Shown here: positions 7,217 to 13,387 of the stretch, one piece after another | Layout of the letters: the number at the start of each line of letters is the position of its first letter | How positions within the stretch are numbered: the first letter of the stretch is position 1 | Source of the DNA: JAICYJ01 sp045806525 | Lineage (GTDB): Bacteria > Actinomycetota > Thermoleophilia > Gaiellales > JAICJC01 | Assembly (NCBI GenBank): GCA_045806525.1 | Contig: JBJMJD010000070.1 | Span: forward strand, 1-20,592 | Length of the DNA stretch: 20,592 bases | Direction of reading: 5' to 3' | The notes under the pieces: model-generated | What the model was told of the DNA's origin: nothing | The model's database searches: none | The model's input: the letters and a program-made list of their open reading frames with translations, nothing else | Position numbers and translations under genes: made by a program

Positions 7217-7632
7217 CAGTCACCCTCCTTCGCATCCGGCTCGAGTGCTGCCTCCAGCAGCTTCCGCGCCTCGTCCGGGAACGGCTGTGACCGCTCCCGG
7301 GACCGGTCACAGTGCACCATCACCGATTCCGCCACCGCCGCCACCTCACCGGTGGTGGTCGACCTGATCGTCTCGCGGGTTACCACGCTGGACGACCCCA
7401 CCCGGATCACGGCCAGCGCGACGTCGACCAGATCGTCGCTCTGCACGAGGCTGCGCCGGAAGTCAACCGACGTGTGCCGCAGCACCATCTGGTTGACGGT
7501 GTCGTGGCTGAGCAGGCCGGTGTAGAACTCGTCCCGCGCCTCCTCCAGGTAGGTCAGGAAGACGGCGTTGTTGACGTGTCCGAAGCCGTCCAGATCGCGC
7601 CACCTGATCTCCACGCGTTTGGCGTATCCCAT
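7216..7632 (-). CDS. Acyl-CoA thioesterase, hotdog fold (4HBT/FadM-like)
   Basis: 138 residues from the ATG at the complement of 7630-7632; the product begins MGYAKRVEIRWRDLDGFGHV. The D-x-D-x-x-G-H-V-N-N stretch (residues 13-22) is the signature of single-domain 4-hydroxybenzoyl-CoA/FadM-type thioesterases, with Asp15 as the probable catalytic residue. The rest (FLTYLEEARDEF and SVDFRRSLVQSDDLVDV) fits the hotdog fold. These enzymes hydrolyse acyl-CoA to free acid and CoA in the cytoplasm, usually as tetramers. A longer open frame exists upstream, but it would run through the divergent esterase gene. It heads the thioesterase-cupin-SRPBCC operon. Confidence 0.9.
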   Translation of the reverse strand: MGYAKRVEIRWRDLDGFGHVNNAVFLTYLEEARDEFYTGLLSHDTVNQMVLRHTSVDFRRSLVQSDDLVDVALAVIRVGSSSVVTRETIRSTTTGEVAAVAESVMVHCDRSRERSQPFPDEARKLLEAALEPDAKEGD

Positions 7633-7637
7633 GGCGC

Positions 7638-7643
7638 TACTCT
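7638..7643 (+). promoter_or_regulatory. Candidate -10 element for the esterase operon (leaderless)
   Basis: TACTCT matches TAnnnT and lies 8 bases before the GTG at 7652. On the opposite strand, shifted by one base, CAGAGT (7639-7644) stands 6 bases before the ATG of the thioesterase gene. The 19-base spacer may therefore be one bidirectional promoter with overlapping -10 elements. Confidence 0.5.
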
Positions 7644-7651
7644 GCCAGATC

Positions 7652-8287
7652 GTGGATCCGATCACGGCACTGACCCGCCCGGCCGACGGCCCGCCGCAGG
7701 GAGCGCTGGTGCTCCTGCACGGCCGCGGGTCGAGCGAGCACGACCTGGTCGACCTGTTCGACCTGGTCGACCCGCAGCGGCGGCTGGTCGGCATCACCCC
7801 CCGCGCGCCGCTGGCGCTGCCACCGGGCGGCCGCCACTGGTATGCCCTCCGCGAGATCGGCTACCCGGACCCGGCCACGTTCCTGGCCACGATGCAGGCG
7901 GCCGGCGAGTGGCTGGACGGGCTGGCCGAGAGCACCGGCGTGCCGCTCGAGCGCACCGTGCTGGGCGGGTTCTCGCAGGGCTGCGTGATGTCCTGGGCGC
8001 TGGGCCTGGCCGCGGGCCGGCAGCGGCCGGCCGGCATCATCGGCCTTTCCGGGTTCATGCCCACCGTCGAGGGCTTCCAGCTCGACCTCGACGGCCTCAC
8101 CGGCTACCCGGTGGCGATCGCCCACGGCACGCTCGACTCCGTGATCAGCGTGGAGTGGGGGAGGCGGGCGCGCGACCGCATGGTGGCGGCTGGCGCCGAG
8201 GTCACCTACCACGAGTCTCCGGTGCCACACACCGTCGACCCGGCTGTGCTCCCGATCCTCGCCGCCTGGCTGGGAGAGGTGATCTGA
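7652..8287 (+). CDS. Alpha/beta-hydrolase, carboxylesterase/phospholipase type
   Basis: 211 residues from a GTG start. The oxyanion-hole region LVLLHGRGSSEHDL (about 19-32) and the triad Ser108 (GGFSQG), Asp162 (HGTLDSV) and His193 (VPHTVD) are all present. This is the small carboxylesterase/lysophospholipase family (Pfam Abhydrolase_2) found as cytoplasmic esterases in bacteria. The substrate is probably a short-chain ester. It is the first gene of a plus-strand run. Its TGA stop overlaps the probable CTG start of the transporter (CTGA). The open frame extends further upstream into the divergent gene, so the GTG preceded by the -10-like element is the better start. Confidence 0.9.
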   Translation: MDPITALTRPADGPPQGALVLLHGRGSSEHDLVDLFDLVDPQRRLVGITPRAPLALPPGGRHWYALREIGYPDPATFLATMQAAGEWLDGLAESTGVPLERTVLGGFSQGCVMSWALGLAAGRQRPAGIIGLSGFMPTVEGFQLDLDGLTGYPVAIAHGTLDSVISVEWGRRARDRMVAAGAEVTYHESPVPHTVDPAVLPILAAWLGEVI

Positions 8288-9159
8288 GCCACGCCCGGGC
8301 CCACCTGGTCCTGGCAACCGTGGTGGTGTTGTGGGCGGGAGCGTTTGCGGCCATCAAGCACCTGCTTGACGCCGGGCTGTCCGCGCCCGAGATCGCGGCC
8401 GCGCGCTTCCTGATGGTCGCGCCGGCGTTTGCCGCCACGCTGTATCTGTCCGGTGGGCTGCCCGGCCTCAGCAGGCGGGACTGGACCCGGGTGATCGTGG
8501 CCGGCCTCTGCTGGGTCGCGGTCTACCACCTGGCGCTGAACGAGGGAGAGCTGCGCACGACCTCGGGCACGGCGGCGGTGATCGTGGGCACCGCACCCGG
8601 CATGACGCTGGCGCTGGCCCTGCTGCTTGGCCTCGAGCGCTTCTCGCCCTGGCGGCTGGTCGGTCTGGTGGTGGCGTTCTGCGGCGTGGTGGTCGTCGTC
8701 ACGCTCGGCTCAGGGCAGGCCGTCTCGCTGGACAACGCGGCCGGGCCGCTGCTGGTGCTGGTGGCGGCATTCTCGTTCGCGCTCTACAACGTGCTGGTGA
8801 AGCCGCTATCCGCACATGCCAGCACCACCTCCATCAGCTCCGCGGCAACGCTGGCGGGCACCGTGCCGCTGCTGTTCCTGCTGCAGCCCTCGTCGGGCGA
8901 TCACTTTCAGGGCCTGTCGGGCGAGGACTGGGCGCTGCTGCTCTACCTGGGGCTGGGGTGCACCCTGTTCGCGTACATCGGCTGGACGATGGCGCTGCGC
9001 CGCGTCGACGCCTCCCGCGCGGTCGCCTACCTGTACGGGGTGCCGCCGCTGGCGGTGGTGATTGGTGCGCTCACGCTGGACGAGAGCGTGACGCCCTGGC
9101 TGGCACTGGGCACGCTACTGGTGGTCGGTGGCGTGGCGGTCGCGCAGGTGCAGCGATGA
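8284..9159 (+). CDS. EamA/DMT-family transporter
   Basis: 291 residues if started at CTG 8284, giving an N-terminus (M)SHARAHLVLATVVVLWAG. Two EamA repeats make about ten membrane helices: the first repeat covers residues 5-145, the second about 152-290, with the typical ends LALLLGLERFSPWRLVGLVV and GALTLDESVTPWLALGTLLV. Members export amino acids, nucleosides or other metabolites across the cytoplasmic membrane. No ATG, GTG or TTG stands in frame at a sensible place: the next GTG codons (from 8320) would cut into the first helix, and upstream ones lie inside the esterase gene. CTG overlaps the esterase stop as CTGA and has GGGAGAGG a few bases before it. The function call is firm; the start is inferred. 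Confidence 0.88.
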   Translation: MSHARAHLVLATVVVLWAGAFAAIKHLLDAGLSAPEIAAARFLMVAPAFAATLYLSGGLPGLSRRDWTRVIVAGLCWVAVYHLALNEGELRTTSGTAAVIVGTAPGMTLALALLLGLERFSPWRLVGLVVAFCGVVVVVTLGSGQAVSLDNAAGPLLVLVAAFSFALYNVLVKPLSAHASTTSISSAATLAGTVPLLFLLQPSSGDHFQGLSGEDWALLLYLGLGCTLFAYIGWTMALRRVDASRAVAYLYGVPPLAVVIGALTLDESVTPWLALGTLLVVGGVAVAQVQR

Positions 9160-10085
9160 GCGCGTTCACGTGGCGCGACGGCGACCGTACCATCGTCTAC
9201 GGCGAGGAAGCGGTCAGCGCGTTGCGGCGCCAGGGATGGGACTCAGGGCTAACGCTCCTGACCACGCCGCGCGCCGACCCCGGCATCATGCCGGCGCTGA
9301 TGGTGGCTGAGGGCCAGGTGCCGGACCTGGCAGCGCGGCTGCTGCCGGAGGCCGTCGGCGGCCGTCTGCTGGCGTGGGGCGGCGGCCGGGTGATCGACAC
9401 GGCCAAGGCCATCGCCTCGGTCACCGGCGCCCAGGTGGGGGCTGTGCCGACCACCCTGTCGGGAGCCGAGATGACCTCGCTTCACCGCAAGATCCAGGGT
9501 CGCGACCAGGGACCCTCCGTGCGCCCGGTGCTGGTCATCGGCGACCCCGCCCTGATGTGCTCGCTCCCGGAGCCGGCGCTTCGGGCCAGCGCGCTGAACG
9601 CGCTCGCCCACGGGGTGGAGGCGCTCTACGGGCCCCGGGCCAACCCGGTCGCGACGATCGTCGCGCTGCGCGGCGCGCAGCTGATCGCCGAGGGGGATCG
9701 TGCGCTCGGCGCGCTGCTCTGTGCCTACGCCGTTGACTCCGCGGGCTACGCGGTTCACCACGTGCTCTCCCAGACCACCGTCCGGGTGGCCGGCACCGGC
9801 CACGCTCAGACCAACGCCGCGGTGCTGCCGGCGACGATCACGGTCATGCTGAAGCGCGCACCAGAGGTGATGGCTGATCTGGCAACGGCGCTCGGGGTGA
9901 GCGCCGGTGATCTGGTCGCGCGCGTGGACGAGCTGGGCGGCCACGCCCGCATCGACCTCGAGGCGCCCACCCGAGAGGCGGTGGCGGATGCGGCGCTGAG
10001 GCGGCCGCAGCTGGCCGACACCCCCGGTCCTGACATCACCCGGGCCGAGCTGCTGGCCATGCTGGCGATGGCGGCCGCCGGGTAG
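9156..10085 (+). CDS. Iron-containing alcohol dehydrogenase family, maleylacetate reductase-like
   Basis: 309 residues from an ATG overlapping the transporter stop (ATGA). The nucleotide-binding GGGRVIDTAKAIA (75-87) and VPTTLSGAEMT (97-107) are typical of the family. NALAHGVEALY (148-158) has the Asn-Ala-Leu-Ala-His form seen in maleylacetate reductases rather than the Asp of other Fe-alcohol dehydrogenases. Candidate metal or active-site histidines are His152, His201/202 and His216 (GTGHAQTNAAVLP). Maleylacetate reductase makes 3-oxoadipate in chloroaromatic and resorcinol breakdown. This protein is about 40 residues shorter than usual, mainly before the GGG motif and before the HH pair, so the substrate may differ. 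Placement beside an esterase and a transporter suggests small-molecule metabolism. Confidence 0.82.
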   Translation: MSAFTWRDGDRTIVYGEEAVSALRRQGWDSGLTLLTTPRADPGIMPALMVAEGQVPDLAARLLPEAVGGRLLAWGGGRVIDTAKAIASVTGAQVGAVPTTLSGAEMTSLHRKIQGRDQGPSVRPVLVIGDPALMCSLPEPALRASALNALAHGVEALYGPRANPVATIVALRGAQLIAEGDRALGALLCAYAVDSAGYAVHHVLSQTTVRVAGTGHAQTNAAVLPATITVMLKRAPEVMADLATALGVSAGDLVARVDELGGHARIDLEAPTREAVADAALRRPQLADTPGPDITRAELLAMLAMAAAG

Positions 10086-10088
10086 ACT
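10083..10088 (+). promoter_or_regulatory. Candidate -10 element overlapping a stop codon
   Basis: TAGACT matches TAnnnT. Its TAG is the stop codon of the dehydrogenase gene, and 7 bases separate it from the ATG at 10096. This is the same geometry as at 5340. It would let the 76-residue gene and ilvD be transcribed independently of the upstream genes. Confidence 0.52.
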
Positions 10089-10095
10089 TGCCCGG

Positions 10096-10326
10096 ATGGG
10101 CAAGGGCTACGCAGAGGGACCGGCGGCCGAGGAGGCCGAGGCGGCGCGCGAGCGTGGCGACCATCTGGCGCGCCCGGGTGTGACCGTGACGCGCCGGGTC
10201 GTGTTCGGCTCGACGCCCGACAACCCCACGCAGCACCTGATCGGGTACGCCGACGAGGTCGACCCCGACGCCCTGTTCGCGGCCGGCAAGGCCTGGGGCA
10301 TCAAGGTCGTGAACGCCGTTGAGTAA
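10096..10326 (+). CDS. Small unknown protein overlapping ilvD (76 aa)
   Basis: A 76-residue soluble protein starting MGKGYAEGPAAEEAEAARER. I recognise no family. Residues 8-25 are a charged helix-forming segment; residues 28-48 look like two strands (VTVTRRVVFGS and QHLIGYADE), and DALFAAGKAWGIKVVNAVE ends the protein. It has no cysteines, signal peptide or membrane segment. Its last 8 bases overlap the TTG start of ilvD, so it is translationally coupled to branched-chain amino-acid synthesis and may share its promoter. Coding is supported by the tight fit, the start geometry and the balanced amino-acid content; a regulatory or assembly role for IlvD is only a guess. Confidence 0.72.
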   Translation: MGKGYAEGPAAEEAEAARERGDHLARPGVTVTRRVVFGSTPDNPTQHLIGYADEVDPDALFAAGKAWGIKVVNAVE

Positions 10327-12016
10327 CCCCTACGACCGCCCGTCCGACCCCGCTAAGCGCCACAGCGCCGCGCTCACCGACGGCCCCGACCGGGCCGCAG
10401 CCCGCTCGATGCTGAAGGCCATCGGCTTCACCGATGACGACCTGGCGCGCCCGATCATCGGCGTCTCCACCACGTGGATTGAGACGATGCCCTGCAACTT
10501 CAACCAGCGCGAGCTGGCGCAGCGTGTGAAGGCCGGCATCCGCGCCGCGGGCGGCACGCCGATGGAGTTCAACACGATCTCGGTGTCGGACGGCGTGTCG
10601 ATGGGGACAGAGGGAATGCGCGCGTCGCTGGTCAGCCGCGAGGTGATCGCCGATTCGATCGAGCTGGTGGTGCGCGGCCATCTGATGGACGGCCTGGTCT
10701 GCCTGGTCGGCTGCGACAAGACGATCCCGGCCGCCGCCATGGCGCTGTGCCGGTTGGACGTGCCCGGGCTGGTGCTCTACAACGGCACCATCGCGCCCGG
10801 CACCTTCCGCGGCCGCGACATCACCATCCAGGACGTGTTCGAGGCGATCGGCGCCTACGCGGCCGAGCGTATCGACGCCGAGGAGCTGCACGCCGTCGAG
10901 TCGGCCGCGTGCCCCGGCGCCGGAGCCTGCGGCGGCCAGTACACGGCCAACACGATGTCCACGGCGCTCGAGTTCCTGGGCCTGTCGCCAGGAGGGATGA
11001 ACGGCATCCCGGCGCTCAACCGGGGCAAGGGCGACGCCGCCGAGAAGGCCGGCGAGCTCGTGATGCGGCTCGTCCGCGACGACGTCCGGCCCTCGCAGAT
11101 CGTCACCCGCGACTCGCTCGAGAACGCGGCTGCCTCGGTGGCGGCCACCGGCGGCTCGACCAACGGCGTGCTGCACCTGCTGGCGATCGCCCGCGAGCTC
11201 GACATCCCGTTCTCGATCGACGACTTCGACCGCATTGCCGGGCGCACGCCGATCGTTGCCAGCCTCAAGCCCGGCGGCCAGTTCGTCGCCACCGACATCT
11301 TCGACGCCGGCGGCGTGGCGCTGGTGGCGCGGGAGCTGGCCAAGCGCGAACTGGTGCACGTGGGCGCGCGCACCGTGGACGGCCGCACGCTGGGCGAGAT
11401 CGCCGATCAGGCCGTGGAGACCCCCGGGCAGCCCGTTGTGGTGCCGATCGACCGCCCGATCAAGGCGACGGGCGGCCTCGCGATCCTGCGCGGCAACCTC
11501 TCGCCGGACGGCTGCGTCGTTAAGCTGGCCGGGCACGAACGCCTCAGCCATCGCGGACCGGCCCGCGTGTTCGACTCCGAGGAGGACTGCTTCGCCGCCG
11601 TCAAGAGCCGCTCGATCGAGCCCGGCGATGTCGTCGTGATCCGCTACGAGGGCCCCGCGGGCGGCCCCGGCATGCGCGAGATGCTGCATGTGACTGCGGC
11701 GATCGTGGGCGAGGGGCTGGGCGACCAGGTGGCCCTGATCACCGACGGGCGTTTCTCGGGCGCCACGCATGGCCTGATGGCGGGTCACGTCACGCCGGAG
11801 GCGGCGCACGGCGGCCCCATCGCGATCGTGCAGAACGGCGACATGATCGAGCTCGACATCGAGGCCCGCGAGCTGCGGGTGGAGCTGTCCGACGATGAAA
11901 TTGCTGCCCGCCTGGCCGGCTGGCGCGCGCCTGCCCCGCGCTATTCGACGGGCGTGTTCGCGAAGTACGCGGCGCACGTGTCGAGCGCCAGCGAGGGTGC
12001 CGTCACCGGGCCGTGA
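10319..12016 (+). CDS. ilvD: Dihydroxy-acid dehydratase
   Basis: 565 residues from a TTG start giving MSNPYDRPSDPAKRHSAALT, which matches the usual IlvD N-terminus. The enzyme dehydrates 2,3-dihydroxy-isovalerate and -methylvalerate to the 2-keto acids, the third common step of valine and isoleucine synthesis, in the cytoplasm. Likely Fe-S ligands are Cys59 (MPCNFNQ), Cys132 (GCDKT) and Cys204 (GACGGQYTANTM). Asp91 (SVSDGVSMG), Asp133 and Lys134 match the Mg2+ site with its carbamylated lysine. Ser480 in GRFSGATHG is the probable catalytic alkoxide. The length is normal. No other ilv or leu gene is in the window, so it is separated from the rest of the pathway. Its stop overlaps the GTG of the next gene (GTGA). 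Confidence 0.97.
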   Translation: MSNPYDRPSDPAKRHSAALTDGPDRAAARSMLKAIGFTDDDLARPIIGVSTTWIETMPCNFNQRELAQRVKAGIRAAGGTPMEFNTISVSDGVSMGTEGMRASLVSREVIADSIELVVRGHLMDGLVCLVGCDKTIPAAAMALCRLDVPGLVLYNGTIAPGTFRGRDITIQDVFEAIGAYAAERIDAEELHAVESAACPGAGACGGQYTANTMSTALEFLGLSPGGMNGIPALNRGKGDAAEKAGELVMRLVRDDVRPSQIVTRDSLENAAASVAATGGSTNGVLHLLAIARELDIPFSIDDFDRIAGRTPIVASLKPGGQFVATDIFDAGGVALVARELAKRELVHVGARTVDGRTLGEIADQAVETPGQPVVVPIDRPIKATGGLAILRGNLSPDGCVVKLAGHERLSHRGPARVFDSEEDCFAAVKSRSIEPGDVVVIRYEGPAGGPGMREMLHVTAAIVGEGLGDQVALITDGRFSGATHGLMAGHVTPEAAHGGPIAIVQNGDMIELDIEARELRVELSDDEIAARLAGWRAPAPRYSTGVFAKYAAHVSSASEGAVTGP

Positions 12017-12498
12017 ACGTCCTCGTCCTGGCCGACACTCACATCCCCGACCATGCATCCGCCCTGCCCGAGGCGTTGCTGCCACACCTGGAGTGGGCCG
12101 AGCTGATCGTGCATGGCGGAGATGCCACGAGCACGTACGTGCTGACCGAGCTCGAGGCGTACGCGCCGGTGCACGCGGTGCTCGGCAACATCGACGGCTG
12201 GGACGTGCGGGCGGCCGGCGTGCCCGAGCAGCTGCAGCTGAGCCTGGGCGGCGTGGAGGTGGCGGTTGTGCACGACGCCGGGCCGCGCCAGGGCCGTGAG
12301 GCGCGCCTGCGTAAGCGGTTCCCGGCGGCGGCGGTGATCGTGTTCGCCCACTCGCACCAGCCGGTCAACGAGCTGGTGGACGGCGTGCTATTCCTCAACC
12401 CGGGCAGCCCGACCTGGAAACGGCGGGCCGCCTACCCCAGCGTGCTGCGCTTGGTGATCGGCGCCGCGGGCGCCGACGCGACGCTGATCCGGCTGTAG
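12013..12498 (+). CDS. YfcE/MJ0936-type metallophosphoesterase
   Basis: 161 residues from a GTG overlapping the ilvD stop (GTGA). All the dimetal ligands of the family can be read: Asp8 and His10 (LADTHIPD), Asp37 (HGGDATS), Asn59 (GNIDGWD), His87, and His113/His115 (AHSHQP). NPGSPTWKRR near the end is also characteristic. These cytoplasmic enzymes hydrolyse phosphodiesters in a metal-dependent way; the natural substrate is generally unknown. Only 7 bases separate its stop from that of the convergent FAD-subunit gene. Coupling to ilvD is probably an expression convenience rather than evidence of a role in amino-acid synthesis. Confidence 0.92.
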   Translation: MNVLVLADTHIPDHASALPEALLPHLEWAELIVHGGDATSTYVLTELEAYAPVHAVLGNIDGWDVRAAGVPEQLQLSLGGVEVAVVHDAGPRQGREARLRKRFPAAAVIVFAHSHQPVNELVDGVLFLNPGSPTWKRRAAYPSVLRLVIGAAGADATLIRL

Positions 12499-12505
12499 AG
12501 CGCGC

Positions 12506-13387
12506 TTACCTCGCGACCCGCGACAGCGCCTCGCCGGCCAGGCCGCTCAGCAGCCGCCGCTTCCAGGCCGTCTGCTCGAGCCCGGGCAGCCCCGCCAGCG
12601 GATCCGCCGGATCGAGCAGCCGCGGCAGGTTGGACACCCCGATCGCGGCCAGCCGCAGCTGGTCGCCGAAGCGGGCGGCTGCCACGCCGGCCAGCGCAAA
12701 GCTCCAGGCGTGCCGCTCGCCGGCCCGCTCGTACGCGCTGGCCTCCGGGGCGCTCGGCACCACGACGGAGGTCAGGAACTCGCCGGGCGCCAGCGCCAGG
12801 GTGGAGCGGTTCTCGTCGCTGGCCTTGCGGTAGAGATCCGCCAGCGGGATTCCCCGCGGTCGGCTGCTGGTCTCGACGGTCGCGTCCAGCGCCAGCAGGG
12901 CCGCCGCCAGGTCGCTGGGGGCGACCGAGATGCAGTCGCCCGGCTCCAGGCCGTGCTTGCGGTGATCGCCGACCTGGGCGTAACAGGTGTCGCCGCCGCG
13001 CAGCCAGCAGGTCAGGTCGGGGTGCCGGAAGTACCAGCAGCGCACCTGCTGGCAGAGATTCCCGCCGACGGTGCCCATCTCCCGCAGCTGCGGCGAGGCG
13101 GCGGCCGAGGCGGCCTGGTGCAGCGCGGCGAAGCGCTCGCGGACGGTGCCGTCGCGGGAGAGGTCGGCCAGCGTCACCGTTGCGCCGATGCGGATGCCCT
13201 CGGCCTCGGGCGCGATCGCGTCCAGGCCAAGGCCGCGCAGGTCGACGACCGTCTCGGCCGCCAGGATCCCGCGGTCCTGCTGGGTCAGCAGGTCGGTGCC
13301 GCCGCCCATGGCACGCGCGGCCGGCTGCGACAGTGCCGCCGCGGCCTCCTCGACCCCCGCCGGGCGGGCGTAGGCGAACGTCCTCAC
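12506..13387 (-). CDS. Molybdenum hydroxylase FAD-binding subunit with Fe-S-type cysteine insert (PaoB-like)
   Basis: 293 residues from a GTG that overlaps the large-subunit stop (GTGA). The FAD-binding motifs of the CoxM/XDH medium subunit are present: RAMGGGTDLL (about 25-34) and GTVGGNL (105-111). Right after the second comes an insert with RCWYF (Cys117), TCWLRGGDTC (Cys127, Cys135) and GDCISVAPSDL (Cys152), plus Cys112. This arrangement is like E. coli PaoB and the beta subunit of 4-hydroxybenzoyl-CoA reductase, where such cysteines hold an extra [4Fe-4S] cluster. So electrons probably pass from Mo via 2Fe-2S centres to FAD with a further cluster nearby. A longer open frame runs upstream of 13387 but is only a shadow of the large-subunit gene. 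Confidence 0.9.
   Translation of the reverse strand: MRTFAYARPAGVEEAAAALSQPAARAMGGGTDLLTQQDRGILAAETVVDLRGLGLDAIAPEAEGIRIGATVTLADLSRDGTVRERFAALHQAASAAASPQLREMGTVGGNLCQQVRCWYFRHPDLTCWLRGGDTCYAQVGDHRKHGLEPGDCISVAPSDLAAALLALDATVETSSRPRGIPLADLYRKASDENRSTLALAPGEFLTSVVVPSAPEASAYERAGERHAWSFALAGVAAARFGDQLRLAAIGVSNLPRLLDPADPLAGLPGLEQTAWKRRLLSGLAGEALSRVAR

Noticed and set aside
10301..12085. Long open frame (594 codons) antisense to ilvD
   Set aside because: It lies wholly opposite a clear ilvD, its translation is full of Arg, Gly, Ala and His with no recognisable domain, and such mirror frames are normal in GC-rich codon-biased DNA.
12499..12506. Perfect palindrome AGCGCGCT filling the 7-base gap between convergent stops
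   Set aside because: Eight-base GC palindromes are frequent by chance at this base composition, and it is too short to terminate transcription.
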